Assembly: GCA_002633025.1 (NCBI GenBank)
Contig: NMRB01000282.1
Coordinates: 330,914 to 394,913, forward strand
Direction: 5' to 3'
DNA: 64,000 nt
Origin: Notospermus geniculatus
Lineage: Eukaryota > Nemertea > Pilidiophora > Heteronemertea > Lineidae
Shown here: piece by piece, positions 61,101-62,322 of the stretch
Layout of the letters: the number at the start of each line of letters is the position of its first letter
Position numbering within the stretch: the first letter of the stretch is position 1
Program-made: the position numbers and the translations under genes
Notes under the pieces: model-generated
What the model was told of the DNA's origin: nothing
The model's database searches: none
The model's input: only the letters and a program-made list of their open reading frames with translations

Positions 61101-61891
61101 ACAAAACTGGTGAAAAACAAATTTTGTTACCACACTTATACTTTGATCTGTTATCTTTTTCACTGACAAATATTTCCTACTAACAACGTACTGATAAGAA
61201 ACAACCACGCGGACTTCCCCCGACCCGGACATATCATTCATACCTGTTATATCAGCACCATCATCCACATCACCGATGACATCTGAATCATGGAACACCA
61301 GTTCCTCATAGAGAGACTGCTCGTTCTTTTTACTGGAACAAAAAAAAAATATTGAAAGTTTATGCCATCAGGGTTTCCGCCAGAGGGTAAAATGGGTAAA
61401 ATTCCGTACCCTAAAATTTTTCCAGGGTACGGATCCGTACCCTCAAAAATTTGATAAATTCACATATTTATCAGCAGTATTCATTGTTTTTCACCATTTA
61501 ACATCATATTTCACAATGGAAAGCGATTTTATGCTTCAAAATACGCCTAAAATGGCACTAAACATCGTTTAAAACCAAAATTAACAAATAAAAATAAANC
61601 ATCCCGGGGAACACTGAACGTAGGTTAGGAAGAACCAGACCTCCCCTGGAATCAGAAATTAACAGACGTCAACATCAAGGACTTCCATTTTCGTACTGTC
61701 TTTCATTCGCTGTCAGTATTTCCACCAGAAATTCACTTTAACCTCATGAACTACTTTGACTACCGGTACTTTGAGGAAGCCAGGGTCAATCCTACTTACT
61801 TTCCTCGTGGGCTATGGCTCATCATGTCCATTCTATCCGAACCCATCAGCATTTTTGTTCGTTCCATGTAATCCATGTGAGTTTTGAATAA
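19083..61891 (-). CDS. MAPK8IP3: JNK-interacting scaffold protein JIP3/JIP4, visible part of gene (overview)
   Basis: Orthologue of MAPK8IP3/SPAG9, a cytosolic scaffold that links kinesin-1 and dynein/dynactin to endosomes and lysosomes and assembles JNK pathway kinases. Twenty-two constitutive-looking exons (v1 at 61800-61891 down to v22 at 19083-19198) join with matching phases and no stop, giving about 1,044 residues here; vertebrate proteins are about 1,320-1,340. The visible protein holds the end of the first coiled coil, the leucine-zipper/RH2 region (v3-v6), the conserved [14 protein letters not shown] and GWSLPAK block (v8), a central linker (v10-v14) and a complete C-terminal WD40-like propeller (v14-v22). 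The N-terminal RH1 domain is missing because the gene continues past position 64000. Invertebrates normally have one gene for the vertebrate pair, so JIP3 and JIP4 cannot be told apart. Introns reach about 6 kb and carry most of the repeats listed here. Individual exons follow. Confidence 0.95.
19251..19528 (-). mobile_element. tRNA-derived SINE-like element, copy 2
   Basis: Shares TAGCATTATTGGCCCTGGT, GAGGCCATCTCAAGCTACTC and CGGCTATCAGGGCTCC with the copy at 26803-27072; its B box is decayed. Intron v21-v22. Confidence 0.7.
19717..19848 (-). CDS. MAPK8IP3: JIP3/4 visible exon v21: last propeller strands
   Basis: Encodes a Ser-rich loop ([20 protein letters not shown]) then [19 protein letters not shown], the vertebrate [15 protein letters not shown] motif. 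Phase 1 both ends; acceptor CTTTTTCAG, donor GTACGT. The downstream intron contains a SINE-like copy (19251-19528). Confidence 0.95.
20817..21172. mobile_element. AGGCTGCTTTTCCACG inverted-repeat element
   Basis: Ends AGGCTGCTTTTCCACGAGAC / ACGCGTGGAAAAGCAGCCTT. The interior carries GC-rich words (GGGCGCGGGCGG, GGTGGAGGGGCGCGG). Intron v20-v21. Confidence 0.75.
21300..21848. mobile_element. Harbinger-like non-autonomous element packed with CGTTT words
   Basis: 549 bases bounded by perfect inverted ends GGGATCGTCTCCAAA / TTTGGAGACGATCCC and a TTA target duplication on each side, as in the PIF/Harbinger superfamily. The interior is saturated with CGTTT, ACGAA and AAACGTTT words on both strands and has no long coding frame. 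It is inserted in another dispersed repeat of the GAGTTGGCTCTCAATGGGC type (about 21170-21299 and 21849-21935). Confidence 0.8.
22305..22650. repeat. GTGACGTCA-rich dispersed repeat, copy 1 (interrupted)
   Basis: Begins GCAGTGGCTCATTGTGACGT, contains GGTTGAAGTCACACA and ends near ACGACGTCACCTGCAC. It is related to 45067-45310 and 51547-51760 and is split by the element at 22482-22599. Confidence 0.7.
22482..22599. mobile_element. GGGCCGTATTC inverted-repeat element, copy 1 (nested)
   Basis: 118 bases with ends GGGCCGTATTCTAGAA / TTCTAGAATACGGGCC and ATA/ACA flanks. It interrupts the dispersed repeat at 22305-22650; an uninterrupted relative at about 51690-51740 reads GGATATAGACTG across the insertion point. 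Confidence 0.8.
22999..23184 (-). CDS. MAPK8IP3: JIP3/4 visible exon v20: propeller
   Basis: Encodes [40 protein letters not shown] and [20 protein letters not shown], then VPG. The counterpart is vertebrate [48 protein letters not shown]. Acceptor CTAATCTTTTCAG, donor GTAGCG. Confidence 0.97.
23601..23714 (-). CDS. MAPK8IP3: JIP3/4 visible exon v19: propeller
   Basis: Encodes [38 protein letters not shown], the hallmark [20 protein letters not shown] block of JIP3/4. Phase 1 at both ends; acceptor TATATTTTCAG, donor GTTTGT. Confidence 0.98.
23815..24044. mobile_element. Fold-back insertion 1 with 14-base target duplication
   Basis: Two long inverted arms around a short centre (about 23905-23915). 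The element is flanked by the direct repeat ATCACGTCAGAGAA (23801-23814 and 24045-24058). Each arm carries CTGAGGA, a GACYCC...GGGTC hairpin and GAAA (right arm) or a decayed version (left arm). The right end has a unique tail with TTGTGTGTCG and TTTTTGTGCT shared with insertion 2. It lies in the intron between v18 and v19. Confidence 0.75.
24080..24251 (-). CDS. MAPK8IP3: JIP3/4 visible exon v18: propeller
   Basis: Encodes [40 protein letters not shown] and [18 protein letters not shown], virtually the vertebrate sequence. Acceptor TTTCTCTGCAG, donor GTAAGG; ends in phase 1. Confidence 0.98.
24281..24438. repeat. GGCGGATCCA dispersed element, copy 2
   Basis: Same text as copy 1 (AGGGGTGGATCCACGATTTC ... 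CTTGGATCCATGTCTG), immediately upstream of exon v18 in the intron v17-v18. Confidence 0.75.
24734..24885 (-). CDS. MAPK8IP3: JIP3/4 visible exon v17: propeller
   Basis: Encodes [40 protein letters not shown] and [11 protein letters not shown]. The first block equals the vertebrate DG(Q/R)[17 protein letters not shown] and WCGYRNKI is conserved. Acceptor CTTTTTTCAG, donor GTACGT; ends on a full codon. Confidence 0.97.
25150..25217 (-). CDS. MAPK8IP3: JIP3/4 visible exon v16: propeller
   Basis: Encodes [20 protein letters not shown] then RAE, matching vertebrate VHVKGIVLVALADGTLAIFH RG. Phase 2 in, 1 out; acceptor GTTTTCAG, donor GTATGT. Confidence 0.96.
25330..25431. repeat. Tandem duplication, 51-base unit, 2 copies
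   Basis: Units 25330-25380 and 25381-25431 (TTCATTTGGCCTCAGCAATT...) differ at a single base at most. It starts 22 bases from exon v15. Confidence 0.95.
25453..25533 (-). CDS. MAPK8IP3: JIP3/4 visible exon v15: propeller
   Basis: Encodes [20 protein letters not shown] then KDSVLHI, almost identical to vertebrate CLYVHSSVAQWRKCLHSIKL KDSILSI. Acceptor CTTTTTCAG, donor GTGAGT; ends in phase 2. A 51-base tandem duplication sits just downstream in the intron. Confidence 0.96.
25650..25780. repeat. GGCGGATCCA dispersed element, copy 3 (opposite orientation)
   Basis: Reads TGGATCCATAAGGGCACCCT ... AATCCTGGATCCGCCCCTGC, the reverse complement arrangement of copies 1 and 2. In the intron v14-v15. 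Confidence 0.7.
25839..26094 (-). CDS. MAPK8IP3: JIP3/4 visible exon v14: linker and first propeller strand
   Basis: Begins [20 protein letters not shown], continues with a Ser/Pro/Gly-rich part and PTELVKDG, and ends [17 protein letters not shown]. The last part matches vertebrate KMSSLLPTMWLGAQNG, the first strand of the WD40-like domain. Phase 1 in and 2 out, acceptor TTTCAG, donor GTTTGT. Confidence 0.95.
26803..27072 (-). mobile_element. tRNA-derived SINE-like element, best copy
   Basis: On the minus strand it starts GGGCTGATAGCCAAGTGGTA (A-box-like) and has a B box GGTTCAAATCC (complement of 27009-27019), then a family body ending with AACATGAGTAGCTTGAG and GGGCCAATAATGC. Further copies lie at 19251-19528, 40831-40956 and 58325-58484. 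Pol III promoter boxes at the head are typical of tRNA-derived SINEs. Confidence 0.75.
27309..27371 (-). CDS. MAPK8IP3: JIP3/4 visible exon v13: acidic linker
   Basis: A 63-base exon encoding [20 protein letters not shown] plus a final Ser. Phase 1 at both ends; acceptor CTTTTAATGCAG, donor GTACAC. The acidic composition fits the TAEEATEATE-type linker of the vertebrate proteins. Assignment rests on phase, splice sites and composition. Confidence 0.75.
28610..28850. mobile_element. AGGGGCATAGCTAGC inverted-repeat element
   Basis: Ends AGGGGCATAGCTAGCGGGGG / AGCTAGCTACGCCCCTGG; G- and C-runs flank the interior. No coding frame. In the intron v12-v13. Confidence 0.7.
29357..29537. mobile_element. 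Fold-back element, GGCCTGTTTCCACTACAACG ends, copy 1
   Basis: Nearly perfect palindrome with arms of about 75 bases (AGGCCTGTTTCCACTACAAC, TCCGCTGCGG, GGAGCGGTTTTCACAGG). Related to 48937-49110. In the intron v12-v13. Confidence 0.8.
30534..30707 (-). CDS. MAPK8IP3: JIP3/4 visible exon v12: Ala-rich helical insert without vertebrate match
   Basis: A 58-codon exon (phase 1 both ends) encoding [20 protein letters not shown], then [20 protein letters not shown] and a second Ala/Val-rich stretch ending TSAVDSK. It looks like two amphipathic helices around an aromatic turn. Acceptor TCTTCAACAG, donor GTAGTT. The phase fits v11 and v13 exactly and codon use is GC-rich like the neighbouring exons, so I take it as a real exon. 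I recognise no counterpart in vertebrate JIP3/JIP4, where this part of the linker is acidic and disordered. Confidence 0.75.
31034..31118 (+). mobile_element. tRNA-like SINE head, plus strand
   Basis: GGGATTAGCTCAGTCATTAG (A-box-like, from 31037) and GGTTCGAATCC (B box, 31105-31115) are spaced as in a tRNA gene with a long variable region. The acceptor stem cannot be closed convincingly, so a SINE relic is likelier than a working tRNA gene. Single N follows at 31154. Confidence 0.6.
31686..31912. repeat. Mini-satellite, 36-41-base unit, 6 copies
   Basis: Unit CCCATAACCTCAAATGGTTA then TAGGGTTATAGGAAG; each unit carries complementary CATAACC and GGTTATAG words, so single units can fold. Intron v11-v12. 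Confidence 0.9.
32594..32707. mobile_element. ATTCATAAAACCTTGCTAG inverted-repeat element, copy in duplicate A
   Basis: Ends GGCCCGTATTCACAAAACCT / AAGGTTTTATGAATATCGCC around GTTACTTGCTAAAGTGCCCA. Its partner lies at 34430-34539 in duplicate B; other members at 44563 and 56367. Confidence 0.75.
33045..33257 (-). CDS. MAPK8IP3: JIP3/4 visible exon v11, copy A (3' copy)
   Basis: Same exon as copy B with identical splice sites; the only amino-acid difference seen is Gly for Ser in ASE(G/S)DYPAG. It lies in a 1.4 kb segment duplicated on the two sides of an assembly gap. It may be a real tandem duplicate or the second allele wrongly placed in the assembly. Confidence 0.85.
33709..33875. other. 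Assembly gap (167 N)
   Basis: Run of undetermined bases between the two copies of the duplicated segment. Single undetermined bases also occur at 31154, 35765 and 61599. The gap placement makes an assembly artefact a serious possibility. Confidence 1.
34430..34539. mobile_element. ATTCATAAAACCTTGCTAG inverted-repeat element, copy in duplicate B
   Basis: Same element as 32594-32707 with indels: TAGTTTATACTTGCTAATGT replaces TAGTTACTTGCTAAAGT. The pair shows how far the two duplicates have diverged. Confidence 0.75.
34881..35093 (-). CDS. MAPK8IP3: JIP3/4 visible exon v11, copy B (5' copy)
   Basis: Encodes [20 protein letters not shown], then a Gly/Ser-rich part, [14 protein letters not shown] and [11 protein letters not shown]. 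The family counterpart is ETDYPAGEDL...LGGITVVGCSAEG. The exon is 71 codons with phase 1 at both ends, acceptor TCTACTAG and donor GTAAGC. It is one of two near-identical exons (see copy A); the two differ at about five bases, all but one silent. Because length and phase are neutral, using one or both keeps the frame. Confidence 0.9.
35678..35958. mobile_element. TGCTGCTCCACTTAAG element interrupted by another element
   Basis: Ends GATGCTGCTCCACTTAAG / CTCAAGTGGAGCAGCACG. A second element (35724-35839) sits inside. The right half holds CCATTGAAAGCCAACCCGGA, linking it to the dispersed GAGTTGGCTCTCAATGGGC family. Confidence 0.6.
35724..35839. mobile_element. GCAGGGCCGTACTTAG element (nested)
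   Basis: Ends GCAGGGCCGTACTTAGCTTT / CTAAATATGGCCCTGT, with a G-run and a single N at 35765 where the sequence was not resolved. Confidence 0.6.
36321..36507 (-). CDS. MAPK8IP3: JIP3/4 visible exon v10: SSLVWI-TSTHSS-V-VIDA block
   Basis: Encodes [34 protein letters not shown] and [10 protein letters not shown], equivalent to vertebrate LSSLVWICTSTHSATKV, LIIDAVQPG and HVLCIASVPG. It ends in phase 1. Acceptor TTATTTCAG, donor GTAAAA. The next exon is present in two copies. Confidence 0.96.
36719..36980. mobile_element. GGTTTCCGCCAG element, copy 1
   Basis: Ends AGGGTTTCCGCCAGAAAA / TGCTGGCAGAAACGCTCC; interior with GGGTATGGATCCATACCC palindrome. It lies about 40 bases from exon v9. Related to 61370-61460. 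Confidence 0.65.
37021..37173 (-). CDS. MAPK8IP3: JIP3/4 visible exon v9: WCAAGVN block
   Basis: Encodes [29 protein letters not shown] and a charged helix ending [10 protein letters not shown]. These match vertebrate LWCAVGVNLSGGKTRDGG, VGASVFYKD and LDQELKEQQKE. It is 51 whole codons (phase 0 at both ends), so it could be skipped without a frameshift. Acceptor CCTTTTAG, donor GTAACG. Confidence 0.96.
37346..37586 (-). CDS. MAPK8IP3: JIP3/4 visible exon v8: [11 protein letters not shown] / GWSLPAK block
   Basis: Contains [15 protein letters not shown]-type text ([20 protein letters not shown]), [14 protein letters not shown], then a Ser/Gly-rich insert, and [18 protein letters not shown]. 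Every block has a direct vertebrate counterpart ([35 protein letters not shown]). The acceptor is TTTCTTCTTCAG and the donor GTAGGG; the exon ends on a complete codon. Confidence 0.96.
37967..38085. mobile_element. GGGCCGTATTC inverted-repeat element, copy 2
   Basis: 119 bases with ends GGGCCGTATTTTAGAA / TTCTAAAATACGACCC and an AAT duplication on both sides. Same family as 22482-22599, in the intron between v7 and v8. Confidence 0.8.
38788..38849. repeat. Perfect hairpin, 29-base arms, 4-base loop
   Basis: Left arm 38788-38816 and right arm 38821-38849 are exact complements around CTTC (AAAATTGTGTGTGCTCTTTA...). Intron v7-v8. Confidence 0.95.
40168..40315. repeat. GGCGGATCCA dispersed element, copy 4 (opposite orientation)
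   Basis: Reads GGCGCAGATCCAAGAGGGGT ... GATCCTGGATCCGCCCCTG with the same interior words (GTAAAATCGACCGTGAAATT). In the intron v7-v8. Confidence 0.7.
40499..40661. mobile_element. GGGCCGGTTGCACAAA palindromic element
   Basis: Ends GGGCCGGTTGCACAAAACTC / GAGTTTTGTGCAACCCAGCCC-like, with TTAGCGCTAAC repeated four times inside as both strands of the fold-back. Confidence 0.75.
40744..40819. repeat. Short tandem repeat CCATTTCGCCTAC, 4 copies
   Basis: Units separated by short variable spacers (CC, TCT, AAAAACTC). It borders the SINE head at 40831. Confidence 0.85.
40831..40956 (-). mobile_element. tRNA-derived SINE-like element, head only
   Basis: Tail part missing; keeps GAAGAGCCAGGAATGACATC, the B box (GGATTTGAACC on the plus strand near 40908-40918) and the A-box region ACTCAGCTATCAGCGCTC. 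Confidence 0.7.
41037..41339. mobile_element. Fold-back insertion 2 with 17-base target duplication
   Basis: Inverted arms of about 120 bases meet at 41158-41170. It is flanked by the direct repeat CTAGATGTGCTGATGAT (41020-41036 and 41340-41356). Both arms carry CTGAAGA, then GACCC, a 6-base loop, GGGTC or GAGTC, and GAAA; short complementary words TTCCAG and CTGGAA bracket this core. The right-hand tail (TTGTGTGTCA, TTTTTGTGCT) matches insertion 1. Confidence 0.8.
42980..43159 (-). CDS. MAPK8IP3: JIP3/4 visible exon v7: linker after RH2
   Basis: Encodes [20 protein letters not shown], then [10 protein letters not shown] and, at the end, [13 protein letters not shown]. These match the vertebrate KPEPPVNLKYNAPTSHV and GDKSKAFDFLSEE segments. 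Phase 2 at both ends; acceptor TTCTTCTAG, donor GTAAGT. The preceding intron is over 7 kb and contains the 37-base mini-satellite. Confidence 0.93.
43510..44145. mobile_element. Element with ATAGAGCTATATGCTATTCG ends
   Basis: About 636 bases; the left end AGAGCTATATGCTATTCGGT is mirrored at the right by ACCGAATAGCATAGAGCTCT, and a further ACCGAATAGTGAATACC word precedes it. Interior without recognisable coding sequence. Confidence 0.6.
44563..44632. mobile_element. ATTCATAAAACCTTGCTAG element, short copy
   Basis: 70-base version: GGGCCCATATTCATAAAACC ... GGTTTTATAAACATAGGCCC. Confidence 0.65.
45067..45310. repeat. GTGACGTCA-rich dispersed repeat, copy 2
   Basis: Shares GCAGTGGCT, TGGTTGAGGTCACACACA, the CACGTGGGTCGATG part and GATGACGTCATCTGCAC with the other two copies. 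Confidence 0.65.
45478..45673. mobile_element. GCGGAAGTG fold-back element, copy 2
   Basis: Same words as copy 1 (ACACAACCTCGGTCTGAAAC, CAGTTTCAGACCGAGGTTGT, GATCTGCGAATTCGAGAATC) with better-preserved arms. In the intron v6-v7. Confidence 0.7.
46844..47264. repeat. Mini-satellite, 37-base unit, about 11 copies
   Basis: Unit roughly TAGGAATAGGAGCTCTTGTC then AATTTCCTAGTCCTCTG, diverged by about 10-15% between copies. It lies in the long intron between v6 and v7. Confidence 0.9.
48937..49110. mobile_element. Fold-back element, GCCCGTTACCACTACA ends, copy 2
   Basis: Palindrome with AAAGCCCGTTACCACTACAT / CTGTAGTGGAAACGGGCCTT ends and ACCGCTCGCCGCAACCCACG inside, a diverged relative of 29357-29537. 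It stands about 100 bases downstream of the possible alternative exon at 49207-49303. Confidence 0.75.
49207..49303 (-). CDS. MAPK8IP3: Possible alternative exon of JIP3/4 (Pro-rich), end uncertain
   Basis: After a strong acceptor (TTCTATTCTCTTTCAG) the frame continues from v6 as [18 protein letters not shown], then [13 protein letters not shown] and PKIV before a TAG stop. The WNFF beginning copies the v6-v7 junction and the Pro/Ser-rich text recalls the SSSSSPPP linker of vertebrate JIP3, so this may be an alternative 3' end or a mutually exclusive exon. No donor in the right phase before the stop was found; the interval given ends at a weak GTATAG. It could also be a chance open frame. Confidence 0.35.
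49370..49479. mobile_element. ATATTCATAAA...TTTTATGAATATGGGCCC palindromic element
   Basis: 110-base palindrome with different interior from the CTTGCTAG family: ACTTAAGTCTAAGTGTCACA and its complement form the centre. Confidence 0.6.
49576..49780. mobile_element. AAAGGGGCTGTTCATTTT palindromic element, copy 1
   Basis: Ends AAAAGGGGCTGTTCATTTTC / GAAAACGAACAGCCCTTTTT, with GAGTTGTGATCCTTGGGAAA mirrored by TTCTCAAGGATCACAACTCA. Related to 53325-53734. Confidence 0.75.
50159..50252. repeat. Short tandem repeat of TGTCCGGGGACGAAA type
   Basis: Five or so units of about 18-20 bases. The same motif in reverse orientation (GACAATTCGTCCCCG) forms a small array at 11459-11533. Confidence 0.75.
50470..50672 (-). 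CDS. MAPK8IP3: JIP3/4 visible exon v6: [20 protein letters not shown] core
   Basis: The most conserved block of the family: [20 protein letters not shown] is followed by [19 protein letters not shown] and IRASREHPE, then KKKSTIWN. It matches vertebrate JIP3/4 nearly residue for residue. A Gly-rich insert (ELVGQGGST) replaces the shorter vertebrate linker. It ends in phase 2 on TT, so joining to v7 gives ...IWNFFSNLF..., the counterpart of ...IWQFFSRLF.... Confidence 0.97.
51039..51186 (-). CDS. MAPK8IP3: JIP3/4 visible exon v5: coiled coil
   Basis: A highly charged coiled-coil exon containing [14 protein letters not shown], then [20 protein letters not shown] and MNPEDD at the end. It corresponds to vertebrate ...CEKEILQGELEAVKQ... 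and the acidic DDDD stretch after the coil. It begins in phase 2, ends on a full codon, and has donor GTATGT. Confidence 0.95.
51434..51490 (-). CDS. MAPK8IP3: JIP3/4 visible exon v4: leucine zipper
   Basis: Encodes [18 protein letters not shown], matching the vertebrate [18 protein letters not shown]. The length is 57 bases and the phase is 2 at both ends. The acceptor is TTCTCCAG and the donor GTAGGT. The leucine heptads continue from v3. Confidence 0.95.
51547..51760. repeat. GTGACGTCA-rich dispersed repeat, copy 3
   Basis: Uninterrupted copy lying between exons v3 and v4. Contains GCAGTGACTCATTGTGAAGT, ATGGTTGAAGTCACACAGAC and the empty site used to interpret the nested insertion at 22482. 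Confidence 0.65.
51962..52019 (-). CDS. MAPK8IP3: JIP3/4 visible exon v3: start of leucine zipper / RH2
   Basis: Encodes [20 protein letters not shown] when joined to its neighbours, nearly identical to the vertebrate GMGREVENLILENTQLLETK. This is the start of the second coiled coil (leucine zipper / RH2), which binds kinesin light chain, dynein light intermediate chain, ARF6 and Rab GTPases in the family. The acceptor is TTTTTAG and the donor GTGAGT. Confidence 0.93.
52614..52947. repeat. Tandem duplication, 167-base unit, 2 copies
   Basis: Units 52614-52780 and 52781-52947 differ at only a handful of bases, so the duplication is recent. A 203-residue minus-strand open frame crosses it, but has no recognisable similarity and repeats itself in two frames. 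Confidence 0.95.
53325..53734. mobile_element. AAAGGGACTGTTCATT element, copy 2 with inserted centre
   Basis: Ends AAAGGGACTGTTCATTGAGG / AAAATGAACAGTCCCTTTC and the GGATCACAACTCTGATTCCT word of copy 1. About 200 extra bases containing AACGTCAACGTCACACTGCC occupy the centre, so the copy was interrupted or is a longer member. Confidence 0.65.
53807..54227. mobile_element. Large fold-back element, GGGCCGTATTCAATAAGGG ends
   Basis: 421 bases; left arm GGGCCGTATTCAATAAGGGT, TTTGGCCTAATCAGCGTACA, AATTCCGCATTACACAGG is mirrored by the right arm ending TTACTGAATACGGCCC. The centre carries a second pair of inverted words (ACACGCGTCTAAC / TTAGACGCGTGT). Confidence 0.75.
54375..54398 (-). CDS. MAPK8IP3: JIP3/4 candidate micro-exon m2 (24 or 21 bases, (A)AGSDNFF)
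   Basis: A second tiny cassette with phase 1 on both sides and a consensus donor GTAAGG. The acceptor is a tandem TAGCAG (NAGNAG) site, so the exon may be 24 bases (start 54398) or 21 bases (start 54395). It encodes AAGSDNFF or AGSDNFF before the shared Gly. The acidic-then-aromatic ending resembles m1 (ADSF) and the vertebrate JIP3 ...NEFFG... text at this place. A pyrimidine run with TGCAC is upstream. It may be used together with m1 or instead of it. Confidence 0.55.
56200..56220 (-). CDS. MAPK8IP3: JIP3/4 candidate micro-exon m1 (21 bases, DDDADSF)
   Basis: A 21-base open segment between an AG acceptor, preceded by a pyrimidine-rich stretch (TTCTTGCTTTCTTCCCAC), and a consensus donor GTATGT. 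It is phase 1 on both sides, exactly what is needed to sit between v2 and v3 as a cassette, and would change the junction to ...[11 protein letters not shown].... A TGCAC word lies about 28 bases upstream of the acceptor; UGC words near 3' splice sites are known enhancers of neural micro-exons. The assignment rests on splice signals and phase, not on homology. Confidence 0.5.
56367..56483. mobile_element. ATTCATAAAACCTTGCTAG element, fourth copy
   Basis: Ends GGCCCATATTCATAAAACCT / AGGTTTTATGAATAGGCCC with the CCAATGTACACACCTAGCAC interior shared by the other long copies. Lies about 150 bases upstream (minus strand) of micro-exon m1. Confidence 0.75.
56526..56620. repeat. Near-perfect hairpin, about 43-base arms
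   Basis: GGGTGATTTCAAAGTTGGTT, TTAATACCAGTTTTACAATG is mirrored by CATTGTAAAACCAGTGTCAA, AACCAACTTTGAAATCACCC with a loop of about 8 bases. About 300 bases upstream (minus strand) of micro-exon m1. Confidence 0.9.
57511..57630. repeat. Tandem repeat, 30-base unit, 4 copies
   Basis: Unit ATAGTGGATTTGTATGATAT then ACAGGGCATC, exact 30-base period. Confidence 0.95.
58325..58484 (-). mobile_element. tRNA-derived SINE-like element, body only
   Basis: Keeps TTGTATTTGATTTTTCCGTC, TAGCATTATTGGCCCTGGTA and GCACCACGGCTTACTGTCCC but lacks the tRNA-like head. Confidence 0.7.
59305..59452. mobile_element. Short relative of the ACACGG fold-back element
   Basis: Starts GGCCCTTTTCACACGGAGTC and ends TCGTGTAAAAAGGTCTAATT, with inner inverted words around GGTTCGATCCGGATCGAGG. 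Same type of ends as 5466-6014 but with diverged interior. Confidence 0.55.
61244..61332 (-). CDS. MAPK8IP3: JIP3/4 visible exon v2: acidic segment before the leucine zipper
   Basis: Encodes [20 protein letters not shown] followed by ADIT, close to the vertebrate SLFEELSSAGSGLIGDVDEG segment. The phase (2 in, 1 out) fits v1 and v3. Spliced directly to v3 it reads ...[17 protein letters not shown], exactly the vertebrate arrangement, so the two micro-exons lying between them are optional. The donor is GTATGA and the acceptor TTCCAG. Confidence 0.88.
61370..61460. mobile_element. GGTTTCCGCCAG element, copy 2 (partial)
   Basis: AGGGTTTCCGCCAGAGGGTA followed by AGGGTACGGATCCGTACCCT, parallel to copy 1. 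The other end was not found with confidence. Confidence 0.5.
61800..61891 (-). CDS. MAPK8IP3: JIP3/4 visible exon v1: end of first coiled coil
   Basis: Encodes 30 residues plus 2 bases, beginning [14 protein letters not shown], which matches the vertebrate segment ...IHNYMEHIERTK... that closes the N-terminal coiled coil. The acceptor is a pyrimidine tract ending TTTTCAG and the donor is GTAAGT. It opens in phase 0, so the previous exon (RH1 and coiled coil, not in the window) should end on a full codon. Confidence 0.85.
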
Positions 61892-62045
61892 CTGAAAACA
61901 AAACAAGCTGTGCCACTGAAGGTAAGGATAACTTGAATTTTCTATGGGACCAATCTGAGGATGCCACTTTCATTTCCATTTTCATGTCAGAGACTCAGTA
62001 ACAAAACATGTTTGAAGGAATGGGGCAAGGTATCATGGGCAAGGT

Positions 62046-62322
62046 CAGTGTTCTCCACAGGTTTTGGTCTGAGAGGGGTGTGGTGCCGAGGCACCTTCTG
62101 GCAGGGGGTCTGGGCCCTCCCCCAGCGAAATTTGGATTTTAGATGCTCTGAGATGCGTTTCCTGAGCATCTGAAATGCATAATTGAGCGATCTAAATTTA
62201 AAAAATATTAGGGCGGACGAATTTTTAAGAGGGACCGGCCGTTTTTAAGAGGGGCGGATTTTGCTGTCGGTATTTTTAAGAGGGACGGGCCGCCCTTTTT
62301 TTAAATGGTGTGCAGAACACTG
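62046..62322. mobile_element. GTTCTCCAC inverted-repeat element, copy 2
   Basis: Ends AGTGTTCTCCACAGGTTTTG / GTGTGCAGAACACTG. The interior GGGGGTCTGGGCCCTCCCCC and GATGCTCTGAGATGCG parallels copy 1. In the intron upstream of visible exon v1. Confidence 0.7.

Larger units (their letters stand above)
57631..61243. other. Large part of the v2-m1 intron
   Basis: Contains the SINE body at 58325 and the fold-back at 59305. The remainder is AT-rich, with ACATGTA words near 59515-59535 and 60235, and no exon-like segment recognised. Confidence 0.5.
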
